From Tachinus rufipes (lineage: Eukaryota; Arthropoda; Insecta; Coleoptera; Staphylinidae), in the NCBI GenBank assembly GCA_963932245.1, contig OZ010744.1, positions 30,788,530 through 30,852,529 of the forward strand: DNA of 64,000 nt. The letters are read 5' to 3'. This document shows, piece after piece, positions 21,730-33,596 of the stretch. The translations under genes and the position numbers were made by a program. The stretch's first letter is position 1, and each line of letters opens with the position of its first letter. The notes below the pieces were generated by a model, which did no database searches, was not told where the DNA came from, and saw only the letters and a list, made by a program, of their open reading frames with translations.

Positions 21730-23050
21730 GAGAATTTCTTTTTTAAAAACTGCGAAAAATGCTTTGACTTAAATTTTTTTCTGGCTCTACAAATAAAAGC
21801 TTTGATAGCATTGATAGTTTCTAGAATCCCGCTCGTTTTTTTTTGTTTGCTTATCTAATATATCGTAAATCACGTATTGTTTTTGTTTTATATAAATTGC
21901 TCTAAATAGTCTATATTGACGTCATTGGCTTTAGAAGTAACTAATGATCAACATTTTTCTTATAAACAAAATGAGTATAGTTGAATGATACTTCAAGTAT
22001 TTAGTCCCCTTTAAGTATGGTGACTATTATTGCGTTGTCCAGGCAGCTTAGGTTGCAATACTTGATTTGCAGTAGCCAATTATTAAATAATTTCTACTAA
22101 ATGTAGGTTTGAGAGCTAGTTCCAATAAGTTATGTCCAAAGTCCAAAGTATAGCAGTTATCTATCAACAGGTGTCCAGTCAACTTTCGGAAGTCGTCAAG
22201 TTGTAAAAGTTAAAGTAGTCTTTGCGGTTTGTAAAAGCTAAAACAGTTTGATTCCAGTCTATAAGTTACAATGCGATTCAGACTTGAAATTTCTACAAAA
22301 GTTGAGTTTTTAAACACTGCCAATCTTGTAATCAGCTGCTCCGCCTTTAGAAAAAAACTACACAAAGATTAATTGCAAAAACAAAAAGTGTAAATTTTGT
22401 GCAACATTTTACGTTATTATCTCGTCCAAAACGCTTTGAAAGTTGTACTTCATAGTCTTTTTACCAAACTTAAAAATCACAATAACGGCCTGCTTTCTAA
22501 ACAACTCTAGCACCACCAATTCTTTGTAAAGATTTAAAAAAAACCTCTGCTTCTACTGCTAGACCCACCACCTCTAAAAACTTTGAATTCTGCGAATGCT
22601 GGACCCACCACCTCTAAAAACCTTGGCGTCTGATCGGTATTGTTATAATTTTATAATTTACTTACCCAGTTTTTAAAAAATCAAATTTGTCAACAATTCA
22701 TAATTAAGAACATAATTCAGTATTAGTAAAAATTTTTAAAAACTAACAGCTCAAACAAAAAAGTTTTTTTCTATAAATTCTTTAATAAAATATTAGATAC
22801 TTGTCCACCATAATAACAGTGGGTGTTTTAGATCAAACTTTACAGCTTCCAAGAACAAGTTTTCAATACAAACTGATAATTTAAACTCTCTTTTACGTGT
22901 AAAAAAGGCCCTAATTTAAATTAAACTAAATGTGTTCAAAACAATGTCAAAACCTGTAAAACCAGTAGATAATTTTTTTATCTAACAACAAGTACAAAAA
23001 TATATAAAACTATAATTTTTTTGTCTTTTTCAGTTGCATATCCAATTTTG
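21730..23050. other. No recognisable gene; one short local duplication
   Basis: Noncoding by eye. At about 22560-22625 a phrase containing GACCCACCACCTCTAAAAA occurs twice, about 44 bp apart. The rest may be decayed Gypsy sequence but I cannot support this. Confidence 0.4.
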
Positions 23051-23059
23051 AATGTTTGC

Positions 23060-23935
23060 AATTTTTACTTTGTTGGTTGCAATTCTAATTAATTTTGGAT
23101 TAGATGTTTATCCGTACGTTAAGGCTCCTAGGTTCTGCAACTATAATATTCTTCTGCATACTTATTTCATTGTGTCCTAAGTACAGAAGTTTGCAGGTCT
23201 TGATAGTATCTATCATCTCTTTGTTTTTGTTCATTGTCTAGAAGACTTGATTTTGTTATACGGTCTATGATATTTGCAACATTTTTCAGTATAACTACAT
23301 TTTTCATTATTTTTGTTTTTACGTTATTCAGCTTTGCTCTTTTTATTGTGATACTTTTATTTTCTTTAGGGCCTCACTAAGGTTTGCTCTAAATATATAT
23401 TAAACAGGCTTATTCTCCAGTCATTTTAATCTCTTCTATTTGTTCTTCATCTACCCTGAGTACTTCTATACATTCATATTAAGTTAACAATGATTTTAAA
23501 ATCTCTGTCAATTTTGTTTTTAGTCAATCAAAAAGACAGTTATATTGCAGTTGATATCTTTATATCTTTGAAAGGTAACTTGCTCAAAGAACAAAATTTT
23601 CCGAGTGCCCACCGCATTAACAAACCAAATTGATTTGTTAAGATTTGTTTTGCACAAAATATGTATATTTTTGTGTGTTTTATGTTGAGAAACATTTTGA
23701 AAAAGTAACTCATAAGACTGATGGTTTGATATTTCTTGCACTTGTTTGCTCTACTTTTTTGGACAATGTTATAAATTCTGATTTTAACCATTTGTTTGGT
23801 ATCTCGCCTGTGATGTACATATATCTTATTAAGTATTTTATAAAGTATTTTTATGCTTTTTTTATTCAGTAGTTTTATGTACTTATCGTTTCTGCCTGTT
23901 GCTTTTTCATTTTATATTTGTTTTACTGCTGTTTT
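23060..23935 (-). pseudogene. LINE reverse transcriptase (RTE/R4-like), decayed
   Basis: The minus strand reads LYKILNKIYV, then KSRANKCKKYQTISLMSYFF (a KKKRAKKCEEYRTISLM-type motif common in insect LINEs), QILTNQFGLL, NAVGTRKILF and KDINCNITVFLID (motif A, catalytic D), followed by IDRDFKIIVNL. Several frames and stops. The RT catalytic YADD region is not readable. The 5' end abuts the plus-strand LINE that starts near 23945. Confidence 0.6.
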
Positions 23936-23973
23936 AGTTTTTTTTTTATTATCTTGGTGGCGGTGGCGTTTTA

Positions 23974-24498
23974 ATGTTTGTTCGAAATAATATACAAATT
24001 AACAACACCGATGTGTATACCTATTCTTATAATCGAAATTACTGGGCAATTAAGATTAAGTTGTCAATAGTGAGCACAAAGTACATGCTTTTGCTAATTT
24101 ATCACTCTCCCAACAGTAATCACCGAGAATTTATAGATTTTTTAGAAGATTTTATAGATGAATTTGTAACGTTAAATTTTAAAATAATTATATTTGGTGA
24201 TTTTAATATTAACTGGGCGGATGTTGATAATGTTTACACTAAAAGATTAAACAGCATTATTTCTAGTTGTGGTATGCAACAAATTGTAAATTTTCCGACA
24301 AGAAAAACTAATTTAACATCATCAATTATTGATTTAGTTATAACAAATGACTACGGTTTAATAACTGATCATAAAACCCTAGTAGTATACCTTAAATCTA
24401 AAGAAAAAAATCCAAAAATTGTAGAATCTATAAGTAAAAGAAAATATCATAAAAACTGTATCACTCTAATTGAAGCCGACTTTCTTACATGTGATTGA
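23974..24498 (+). pseudogene. LINE endonuclease domain (partial)
   Basis: APE-type endonuclease that would nick target DNA. Visible motifs are FGDFNINWADV (catalytic D and N), IIDLVITN and ITDHKTLVVY (a decayed SDH motif, catalytic histidine). The N-terminal part is missing because the element is 5'-truncated. The frame stops at 24498 before the linker, which continues in other frames. Confidence 0.75.
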
Positions 24499-24965
24499 AA
24501 CTTTGCTTCCACTAATATAAATACTTTATATACTTATTTTCTTCATAATGTAACTACTGTGCTAGATAGTCACTGCCCAATTACTAGTATTACTAATAAA
24601 GTTAATAATTCTCCGTGGATAAATAAAGAGATAAATTATATAAAAAGTTTAAATTCTCTAACCTAGTTTCAGATTGGAACCAATATAAAAAAATTAGAAA
24701 TAAGGTAGTTTTCTCAATAAGACATGACAAACAAAAATATTTTGAACAAAAAATAGATTATAATGCAAATAATGCAAAAGAAATGTGGAAAGTCTTAAAT
24801 AAAATAATTAAGTCTAATAACAAAGGAGCAACAAATATTAATTTTGATCAAACTAAATATAAATCTACTAACAACGCTGAAAACTTCAATAACTACTTTT
24901 GAGAAAGTATTAATGAACTCGTTCTAAATACTAGAAATACTTTTGAATGGCCAGGAAACTATTTT

Positions 24966-25406
24966 TTGCCTACTATTTCCCAATCTTTAACTATATTTGA
25001 ACTTACAAACATAAAAGAATTAAAAAATATAATAATGGAATTTAAGAATAAAACTAGTAGAGATAATATTAATATAAAATTTATAAAAGAATATTTTCAT
25101 GTCATTGGCTATCCGATCATGAACATAATTAACTTGTCTTTATCTACTGGAGACATTCCTGATATGTTAAAAATAAGTACAATAATTCCTATTGAAAAAA
25201 AAAATAACGCATCAGTACCAGAAGAATTTCGAGGAATTAATTTATTACCTATTATAGAAAAAATCCTAGAATCAGTAGTACATAAACAACTTCTTGAGTA
25301 TTTTGAAAGTAATAATTTATTAACAGATAGACAACCAGGTTTTCGTAAAAAACACTCATGCGAAACGGCTCTTCAATTGATAATTACAGAATGGAAAAAA
25401 AAATAG
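24966..25406 (+). pseudogene. LINE reverse transcriptase, fingers region
   Basis: Reads ELTNIKELKNIIMEFKNKTS, then IPIEKKNNASVPEEFRGINL (a damaged FRPIS block), KILESVVHKQL and QPGFRKKHSCETAL (a QFGFRKKHST-type motif). The frame breaks at 25406; motif A region follows in other frames. Confidence 0.75.
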
Positions 25407-25614
25407 ATAAAAATAAAAAGATTGTTGCAATATTTTAAATATTTATTTTAAACGAGCGTTTAAAACAGTTAGCCGAAATACACTATTAAGAAAACTTAAA
25501 TACTATGGATTAAATGGTATAGTACTTAGATGGTTTGAAAACTATTTATCTGGCAGATATCAAATGACAAGTTTCAATCAGGAACGATCCAATAAAATAT
25601 TAATTTAACATGGT

Positions 25615-26046
25615 GTGCCACAGGGTAGTGTCCTTGGATCACTTTTATTTATTATATATATAAACGACATATGCAGTATTATCAAACATTGTCAAATAAA
25701 ATTATTTGCTGATGGCACATTATTATATCTCTCTGGGGATGTTATTAATGATATAATTCCAAACATTAACGTAGATCTTGAAGCGTTGTCAAAGTGGTTA
25801 GCTAATAATAATGTTTGTCTAAACGTATTAAAATCAAAAGGAGTGGTTCTTGGTTCAACAAACCAATTTGATTTTCAATCTAACTTAGTCATAAACAACG
25901 ATAAAATTAAATGGGTTACAGAAATCCAATACTTAGGTATTATAATTGATGGTAAATTAAAATTTGATAGGCATTTTGAAGAACTAGTAAAAAAACTGAG
26001 TCAAAAAATTGGTTTTCTTAGAAGAATATCAAGTGATATTGCATAG
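25615..26046 (+). pseudogene. LINE reverse transcriptase, palm and thumb
   Basis: Carries PQGSVLGSLLFIIYINDI and the catalytic motif C as LFADGTLLY. The second aspartate of the usual FADD/YADD box is glycine (codon at 25714-25716), which should abolish polymerisation. Thumb motif WVTEIQYLGIIIDGKLKF follows. A stop codon lies just upstream, before HGVPQG. Confidence 0.8.
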
Positions 26047-26117
26047 CAGAATTTTTGTTTATAATACTATCATAAGGCCTTACTATCAATACTGCATAAC
26101 AATTTTATACATGTTAA

Positions 26118-26513
26118 ATGAAACACAAAAAAAGAAACTTGCTACAAAATAGAGCAATAAGATCTATTTTAAAGTGTAAGAAGTATACACCAATTTCTCT
26201 TATGCTGAGTACATTAAATTGGCTGTCAATCTCAGAAACAATTTATGTTTATACTATGTTGTTTATTTTTAAAATAAAAAATAAAATGTTGCCCAAATAC
26301 CTTAACAGTGATATGAACACTGATATTCATGAGTACCCAACTAGAAGTAGAAATGATTTTAGAGTAGTTAGAGTTAAAAAATCTGCCACATCTAACTGTT
26401 TGGTTTACAACGGATTTGTTCAGTTTAATAATTTGCACAATGATATAAAAAACGCGTCAAACATCAACAAGTTTAAAAAAGCACTTTGTGGTCATATTAT
26501 TGACAATAGATAG
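26118..26513 (+). pseudogene. LINE ORF2 C-terminal segment
   Basis: QNRAIRSILKCKKYTPI and the KNKMLPKYL, HEYPTRSRNDF and FNNLHNDIKNA stretches match the post-RT region of CR1/Jockey-group LINEs (NDxxxTR and FNxLPxxIK patterns). It ends at a natural-looking stop, followed by about 220 bp of 3' untranslated sequence. Confidence 0.7.
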
Positions 26514-26715
26514 TTTAACTTAATTTAAATAATAGAAATTTTAATTTTAATTATCTGCTATATTTAAGAAAGTTTTAACCATAATTTTGTTTTGTTTTTT
26601 TTTAATATGTATATGTTTTATATCAACATTACGATATTTTAAAATGTGTGTATTTGTATATGTACTGTATTATTTTATTTCTTTTGTATATGTAGCTATA
26701 TGCTAAATAAAGTGA

Positions 26716-26738
26716 CTTATTATTATATTATTATTATC
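26716..26738 (+). repeat. ATT simple-repeat tail of the LINE
   Basis: Trinucleotide TAT/ATT repeat directly after AATAAAGTGACT, consistent with a LINE 3' end that uses a short tandem repeat in place of poly(A). Confidence 0.6.
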
Positions 26739-26740
26739 TT

Positions 26741-27068
26741 GCATGTCATTTTCTCCAGGGTCTCTAAAGTCAATATTACGTCATCTGCATTACATTAAGG
26801 CATGTGACTAATGTTTATTACTAAACAGACTCAAACTATCCGCGCACAATTTGGAATTTGATCCAAATATTTGAGTAAACTAGACAAACGCAAAAGTACT
26901 CTGTGCAAAATATTAAAATCAAAGTGTAAATGCAAAACCAGGATTATCAATTCTTCATTGTTTGCAGCAACTGAGCCTTATGTAATCCACTGCGCAACAA
27001 ATTTTGACTTGAAACTTACACATACATTTTTACAAAATCCAAATAACACAAGAACTAAACCTAGAGAT
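26741..27068. other. No recognisable gene
   Basis: Spacer between two oppositely oriented LINEs. An open frame at 26871-27092 has no recognisable family. Confidence 0.4.
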
Positions 27069-27263
27069 TTTTTTTTTTTATACATTTATTAAAATTATTC
27101 ATACATACATATATATATTTACAAAATTGTTAAAAAATAGTTTTCATATAAATATAACATTCCTGCAGTACCGCCATCCATCCGTAAGGAATTCTGGGGC
27201 CTGGTATTGGATTTTTTTTTTCTTATTGTGTGGTGTTATGATGTGTGTTAGTAGTTTTAACTT

Positions 27264-27908
27264 TTATATTTGTTTTTTCATCAGATATTCTTTTAGTTTC
27301 ATTTTAAAATTATTTATGTTGCATATATTTTTAATTTCTTCTGGAATATTATTGAATTCTTTAATGCCTTTGACAGTTATACTTTGGTTTTTTGATGTTG
27401 TTCGGTTTACTTCCATGTTTAAGTGTCCTTTTCTTCGTGTGTTGTGTGTATAAATTTCTTTTCTAGTAGTTAGTTTCAGTTCTGTTTTAGTTAGACCAAG
27501 TTGTATCTTATTTATTAAGATAATACATTGTTGTGAGATTTTGTTTTTTATTGTAAGTTGGTTTGTTTTTTTGTGAATTTCATTTGTAGGTGTTAGTTTG
27601 TCCATTTGATATAATGTTTTTATTGCCTTGTTTTGTTGTCGTTGTAGCTTGTCTATGTTTCTTATGTTGGTTTGTGACCATACGGTCATCATGTAATTAG
27701 TTTGTGAGCTAAAGATAGCATTATAGATAATGTTCCTTGTTTTTTGTGTAGTTAAGTTGCTCAGTTTGTATAGGGCTCCTATAGCTATTGTGTTTTTTCT
27801 TATAAGGTTTTGTATGTGTTTGTCCCACTTTAAATTATTGGTAATTGTAATTCCAAGATATTTTGTATGTGAAACTTCGCATAATTGTTGGTTATTTATA
27901 GATAGCAA
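27264..27908 (-). pseudogene. LINE copy A, RT thumb and C-terminal domain
   Basis: Begins LSINNQQLCEVSHTKYLGIT (the KYLGI thumb motif) and runs to KEFNNIPEEIKNI (the FN-x-(I/L)P-x-EIK motif) and a stop. It continues the RT frame upstream after a shift inside an A-rich run near 27921. If that run is a sequencing or single-copy slip, the two frames would form one ORF2. Confidence 0.75.
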
Positions 27909-27915
27909 GATGTTG

Positions 27916-28719
27916 TTATTTCTTTTTTTTTCGTGATATTAACATAAAATTTGTTTTATGTTTATTAATTGTTAACAGGTTTTTATTATACCAGTCATTA
28001 ATTTTATTTAAGTCTTCTTGTACTTCGTGTTGCAGTTTTGTTTTGTTTATTTCTGTATGTACTAGAGTTGTGTCGTCTGCGTATATGTATAGTTTTCCGT
28101 TTAGCTTTAACTCAAATATGTCGTTAATATATAAAATAAGTAGAAGTGGTGCAAGCACACCACCTTGTGGTATACCGTAGTCACTATATTTTACTGCACT
28201 CAGTGTATTTTTAATTTTTGTTTGTAAGGTTCTATGTTTTAAATAAGTTTGAATTAGATTTAGTTCTTTTTTTCGAATTCCCATTTTTTCTAGTTTTGTA
28301 ATTAGTTTTCGTTTACATACAGTATCAAACGCTTTCTGCATGTCTATAAATACTGTAAGACATTCTTTTCTTACATCAAGTGCATTGTTGACGTTGTGCA
28401 TTATGTCAGTAAGTGCAGAGCCTGTACCGGTTTGTTTTTGGAATGCGTATTGCCGAGTGTTTATAATATTATGTGATTCTACATGTTTTAATATTCGTTC
28501 ATAAATTATTTTATCGACTATCTTGGCTACAATAGAGAGTAATGCAATAGGCCTATAGTTTTCCGGTAGATGTTTGTTTCCTTTTTTAAATATAGGTATA
28601 ATAACAGTTGGTTTTAGACACTCTGGATATATACCTTGTAATATTGTATTGTTGATTAATTTAGTTAGTAGCGGTATCAACTCATTTTTTACAGTTTTAA
28701 TAACTTCTGATGTTATCAT
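27916..28719 (-). CDS. LINE copy A, reverse transcriptase domain
   Basis: A 267-residue open frame holding the whole RT core: IIPIFKKGNKHLPENYRPIA, TRQYAFQKQTGTGSA, VFIDMQKAFDTV (motif A), YGIPQGGVLAPLLLILYIND and YADDTTLVH (catalytic motif C, both aspartates kept). It would polymerise cDNA at the nicked target. The frame stops after RKKKK, where an A-run shift joins the C-terminal frame. The start is arbitrary because it continues from the linker. Since the element is 5'-truncated, the piece is probably not expressed as a working ORF2. Confidence 0.82.
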   Translation of the reverse strand: MITSEVIKTVKNELIPLLTKLINNTILQGIYPECLKPTVIIPIFKKGNKHLPENYRPIALLSIVAKIVDKIIYERILKHVESHNIINTRQYAFQKQTGTGSALTDIMHNVNNALDVRKECLTVFIDMQKAFDTVCKRKLITKLEKMGIRKKELNLIQTYLKHRTLQTKIKNTLSAVKYSDYGIPQGGVLAPLLLILYINDIFELKLNGKLYIYADDTTLVHTEINKTKLQHEVQEDLNKINDWYNKNLLTINKHKTNFMLISRKKKK

Positions 28720-29006
28720 ATATTTTCCAGGTGCTTTTCCATCTTTAAGTTTGTTTATAATGTTTTCAATTTTTGCGTCCGTCGTTGGGTTAAATGTTAC
28801 GTTTGAGTCTATATTCCTTTGTAATTTAATAGTTTTGAGTGATGTGGAATTATTTGGTTTTTTGTTTGCAAGGTTTTTTCCAATGTTTGCAAAATTTATA
28901 TTAATTGTATTAGATATGTCTTCAGGATTTGTGCGGATTGTTCCATTTTCGTCGGTGATTGTTGATATCTTTGCTTCTTTTTTTATTTTTTATAATTTGA
29001 TTTATT

Positions 29007-29417
29007 TCATTCCATGTTTTTTGGATTATCTTGTACACGTTCTATTCTATTCTGATAGTAAATTTTTTTATTTTCATTTACCTTTTTATCAACGTAATTT
29101 TTGATTGTAATGTAGTTTTGTTTGATTATAGCGTTTGTTTGATTTTGTTTATATCTTTTATATAAATCATTTCTCTTCTTAATGTCGTTTAGTATTTCGG
29201 TATTAATCCAATCATTTCTTTGTTTATATTTAAGTTTTACTTCTCTGGTGTTATTTTCTATTAGTTTTGTCATTATTTCAATTAATGTATCAAAAGTTTC
29301 AATTTGTTTTTCTCTAATATGTTTAGCAAATGTTTCTTTAATATTAACGTAATTTATTTTATATTTTTTTGTTATATTATATTCATTTTTTATCTCTTTG
29401 ATGTTCCTTGTGGTCAT
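29007..29417 (-). pseudogene. LINE copy A, endonuclease end and linker
   Basis: Frame 29417-29007 opens just after SDHHAIM of the endonuclease and carries the K/N-rich linker (KLKYKQRNDWINTEILNDIK, a W-x-T/N-xEI motif). It shifts frame near 29007 before reaching the RT at 28719. Confidence 0.65.
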
Positions 29418-29436
29418 TATTGCATGGTGGTCAGAG

Positions 29437-29660
29437 TATGGAGCATATTTTATTTCAAAACTTTCATTTACAGCGTCGTGTGTTTTCCAAATGGATGCAG
29501 CAACAAGGAAACAGATTTTTACAGAAGATCCTTTTTAGTGATGAGGCCTATTTTGATCTAAGCGCCTACGTAAACAAAGAGAACTGCTATATTTGGTGAT
29601 TCCAAGAAAAAAATGCATTCTCAAAAAGTACGTATGGTGTGCCTTGTTGGTGGCATAATT
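29437..29660 (+). pseudogene. Tc3-like mariner fragment between two LINEs
   Basis: Plus-strand frame FHLQRRVFSKWMQQQ, then KILFSDEAYFDLSAYVNKEN plus CYIW is the region around the first catalytic aspartate of a Tc3-like transposase. After a stop it continues QEKNAFSKSTYGVPCWW with decay. LINE copies A and B flank it closely on both sides, suggesting it was a shared target or that both LINEs landed in one mariner. Confidence 0.65.
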
Positions 29661-30296
29661 GGCCTGTATTTTATTGTTTTTTTTTTTTTTTTAATTTTTA
29701 TTAACTAAATTTATTATAATATATTTACATATTTACAACATTTTTTTTTCTCCGCTTGCTGCTTTACACCGTTTCCATATATAGTAGGCTGCAAAGCTTC
29801 GTATTCGGGGCACCATTTTTATTTTCTTTTTCCATTTATTTTATTTTGTGTGTATTATCATGTTTGTTTATTTATTTGTTTGTTTTGGTTTTGTTATTAT
29901 GTAGTGTTCTTTTATTTTTGTTTTAAATTCTTTATAAGTTTTTGTTTTTTTAATATTTTCAGGTAGTTCATTGTATGTGATTAGTCCATTGCTTAGTATT
30001 GTTTTTTTCGCCTTTTCTGTTCTTGTTGTGTGTACATGTATATTACTTCTTCTTCTCGTGTTATGTCCGTGAATTTCTTTGTTTAATAATATTTGTAGAT
30101 TTGTTTTAATTTCTTTATTTTTAATTTTATATATTAGTTTGCATTTTTCTATTTTTATTTTTTCGTTAATGTTTGTTTCGTTGATTATTTTGAATACTTC
30201 TTCTGTTAGTGTTAGGTTTGGTAGTTTATGTATTATTTTAAGTATTTTGTTTTGTTGTCTTTGTATTTTTTGTATATTTGTTTTTGTTGTCTCACT

Positions 30297-30962
30297 CTAT
30301 ATATTAATTAAATAGTTAATTTTTGATAAATATAGTGAGTAGTATATACTTATTGCAGTTTCTTTTAGTATGCATTTTCTGGCTCTATAGACAGCTACTA
30401 TTGTTGCTGCACTTTCTTTTAATATTTTGTTTATTTGTGTATCCCATGTTAGTTTCTCTGTTATTATTATTCCCAAGTATTTTGTCTGTTTTGTTCTGGT
30501 AATTGGTATGTTATTCATTTCAATTTTTATGTCAATATCTTTTGTATTTTTTTGTCTTATTACCATATACGTCGTTTTTTCTTCATTTATTGTTTGTATG
30601 TATTTGTCGTACCATTTAGTTAATTTCTTAACGTCTTCATTTATGTTTCTTTCTATTGCTTTTTTGTTTTTTTCGTGATATATAATACATGTGTCGTCAG
30701 CATATGTATATATTTCTCCAGTCAAGTTTATCTCATATATATCGTTTATGTAAAATATATAACATATTGGTGCTAGTACTCCACCTTGTGGTAGCCCATA
30801 TTCTGCTATTGACGATGTACTAAGTATGTTGTTTATTCTTGTTCTTTGTGTTCTGTTTTTAGTATATGTTTTTAGTAGTTTTAAGTTTGTGTTTCTTATT
30901 CCAAGAGTTTCCATTTTCTTGATCAATTTGTCTTTGTCGATGGTGTCAAAAGCTTTTCTCAT
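30297..30962 (-). pseudogene. LINE copy B, reverse transcriptase palm and thumb
   Basis: A 221-residue frame: RKAFDTIDKDKLIKKM (motif A), YGLPQGGVLAPICYIFYIND, YADDTCIIYH (motif C, intact) and TKQTKYLGIIITEKL. It is collinear with copy A throughout but diverged, so the two are relatives and not a segmental duplication. The frame stops near 30297 before the C-terminal domain, which continues decayed to about 29900. Confidence 0.78.
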
Positions 30963-31021
30963 ATCTATAAATATAGGTATTACATACTGTTTTTCATCCA
31001 GCTTTTGTGCTATGTGTTGTA

Positions 31022-31264
31022 TTATGTTGTTGTGCCCATTGTGATTGAAATTTTTTGAAATGCATATTGTCTTTTGTTTATTATGTTATGTTTGTTTATG
31101 TGTGTCAATAATCTGTAATATATTGCTTTTTCTGTTTTTTTGCTTAACACTGATATAAGCAATAGCGGTCTATAATTTTCTAATTTTGATTTTTTATCTT
31201 TTTTGTGTATTGGTTTTATAATTTGTTTTTTAAGTATTTGTGGATATTCACCTGTTTGTATCAT
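31022..31264 (-). pseudogene. LINE copy B, reverse transcriptase fingers
   Basis: GEYPQILKKQIIKPIHKKDK and NYRPLLLISVLSKKTEKAIY followed by NIINKRQYAFQK: the P-IHKKG, NYRPI and QYAFQK blocks preceding motif A. A frameshift separates it from the palm frame at 30962. Confidence 0.75.
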
Positions 31265-31874
31265 TTTATTTTTTCAGTATTAGTGCTTTTTCTTTTTTTA
31301 TAACTTTTATTACGTCATGGGTTATTTGATCTTCTCCTGGGGGCGCTTCCTATTTTTAGTTGTTTGATTAAATTTTCTATCTCTTCTTCTGTTGTTTCGT
31401 CTAACGTAGCTTCTTCTATTCTTACAGTTGTTATTGTTTCCCTGCCATCATTCTTCTTAATTTTGTTTGCCAAGTTTTTTCCCACTGTTGCAAAGTAGTT
31501 ATTTAGTTCGTTTGCTATGTAAATTTTATCTGTTTTTTCTGTTTATCTGTGTTTTGTTATAATTTCTGTTATTTCTTGTTTTGTATTTTTCTTTGTTTTG
31601 TTTAGCATACTATTTATTTCCGACCATTGTTTAGCTTGATTTCCATTTGCATTTTTTATTTTGTTTTTGTAGCAATTTTCTTTTCTATCCTTAATTTTGT
31701 TCTCTACTTCCTTTTTCTTTTCTTTTAATATTTTTTTAATGACACCATTGTTTGGACTTTTGATGTATCTATCATGTTTCTATCTTTTATCATTGTTATT
31801 ATTTCCATATTTATCCACTCATTGTTTTCTTTTCTTTTTATTTCCGTTACTTTTGTATTTCTTTTTATTGTGTT

Positions 31875-32204
31875 TTATAATATTGTTGTTAGAGTGTCAA
31901 AATCAGGTACTGTTTTATTATCTTTGTTTTCAAATTTTTTCTTAATTTTATCGTAGTTTATTTTATTTTTTAGAACTTTTTCATATTTTGTTTCATTACA
32001 CATTACGTTCCATTCTGTAATTACCGCATTATGATCTGATAATGTTAGTTTTTTAACTTTTATTTTGCTGTTGTTATCTTTTATATTTGTTATAACGTGA
32101 TCTATAATTTTCCCAGGTTTATCTGCGTTATTTCTTGTTACTCCTTCTTCGTTTATTTTATTTAAAATATAGTGACCATTTTCTACAATTATAATGATAA
32201 GCAA
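31875..32204 (-). pseudogene. LINE copy B, endonuclease C-terminal end
   Basis: KPGKIIDHVITNI and LTLSDHNAVITEW give the IDHV and SDHNA motifs at the end of an APE endonuclease (catalytic histidine present). The N-terminal two thirds are missing. Confidence 0.7.
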
Positions 32205-32205
32205 A

Positions 32206-33590
32206 TTACATTATATTTTAAAAGTCGAGACTGTCATTTAAAAAATGTTATTTTTCATGTGTGTAAAGAATCGACCTAAAATACTGATTACAAAAAAACA
32301 TGATTTGTAAAATGTTTCAGTGTTTTTTTACTACATTCATGTGGAAACTAAAACTAAACTAAATCACCTTTTATAACATTTATTTTATGTATATCGGCCG
32401 ATTGAGAATAGATAACTCTATTAGTATTTTAACTGAAGAAATTACAACTTTGAATCCCAAGATATAAATAAATTAACTATATAATGGTTATCACGCATCA
32501 TGTAATTTCTATATTCTAAAGGAGTATTTAAAACCTCTCCAAGTAAGATCAATTATATTAATTTAAAAAAATAAAATAATGATGAACTGTAATTAAAATG
32601 TTCACATTCATTAATCATTCATTAAAAAATTGGAATAGCGTCCAACCAAAAAATATTTTTCATCGTACATTTCACAAAATCGGTGCTGCGCTTTATTATT
32701 TTTGGTGTTTATTATTCCGGGGCCCGATGTTTATCTTTTGCTGACAGCAATGGAATAAAACTCAATATCATCAAACGGCGTAGTATTTACATTGTTTTGA
32801 ATATAATTGTTCAACTGGCAGAGGTTTTATAGTACAATGGAAACTGTTTCAGTGAAATTTAGAATGAACGGAATTTAATAGACCGTTCATCAAAATATAA
32901 TCAAATGCGTTTAATTTCTGCTTGCAACAAAAACTTCCAAAACACAGTCAAGGTACAACATGAACTGTAAATAACTCATTTTATATTTTAAATAAATGTT
33001 AAATCATAACTTCAATTATATTAAATTGCAATATATATTTGCAACGCAATAAAATTTAATCGATTTCTATCGCATTGTATTTTTTTTTTCAACAAAGCAT
33101 TATGATTGCGTTATAGCGAAATTGATAGAGTGACATAAGAAGTTTCAAACACATTTTCTCCTCGATTCTTTTTATATAACAGATAGGAAGTGATTTTATT
33201 TCTGAATTTCCTGTTTGTTGAAATTTATCGTATAAAATTATTAGCTTCAATGCTGTTATGAACAAGATATAATTAATTTAATAGAAGTTAGACAAGTTGT
33301 ATTAGGTTAGATTGAGACGTATTATGCTAATGAAGGAACAAACATAAATAATGCAGCATGCTATGATCACTTTTGATTTTGTAAAAATTTGTTTTGTTCA
33401 AGTTTATAATTAGGTGTAGTATGTATTTAGTTTACTGTTAAGTTTGTTAATTGTTGTAGTTAGACTTAATAATCATATTGCATTTATGATAGTCTTATGA
33501 AGATCTGAATCCATTTTGGTGAAGCATCTTGATAAAATAAGAAAGGGTAGTGAGTAAAGCCTTATTTACCTCAAATTGGTTTTATTTAAA
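32206..33590. other. No recognisable gene; possibly host intron
   Basis: Less repetitive-looking AT-rich DNA. A less AT-rich block lies at 32680-32840 but shows no protein or RNA similarity I can name. Confidence 0.4.
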
Positions 33591-33596
33591 TAATCT

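Larger units (their letters stand above)
23945..26740 (+). mobile_element. CR1/Jockey-group LINE, 5'-truncated and inactivated
   Basis: A 2.8-kb non-LTR retrotransposon copy that keeps the end of the endonuclease, the linker, the reverse transcriptase and the C-terminus, in four frames broken by stops. It starts inside the endonuclease (GGGVLMFVRN) and ends in an ATT-type simple repeat at 26716-26738. The length of surviving frames suggests moderate age. The clade is judged from RT motifs only. Confidence 0.75.
27069..29436 (-). mobile_element. A-rich Jockey/I-group LINE, copy A
   Basis: Non-LTR retrotransposon on the minus strand with an oligo(A) tail (T run at 27069-27080 on plus) and an intact-looking reverse transcriptase. 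It is 5'-truncated inside the endonuclease: the last visible motif is SDHHAIM near 29430. The coding strand is very A-rich and T-poor, unlike the flanks, so the plus strand shows long spurious hydrophobic open frames. Only a few frameshifts are present, so it is fairly young. It abuts a mariner fragment at 29437. Copies B and C of the same style lie at 29664 and 57500. Confidence 0.8.
29664..32205 (-). mobile_element. A-rich Jockey/I-group LINE, copy B
   Basis: Same strand, composition and motif style as copy A. It starts at an oligo(A) tail (T run at 29664-29685 on plus) and runs to the last readable endonuclease piece near 32200, with 5' truncation. More frameshifts than copy A, so older or less constrained. 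Confidence 0.75.
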
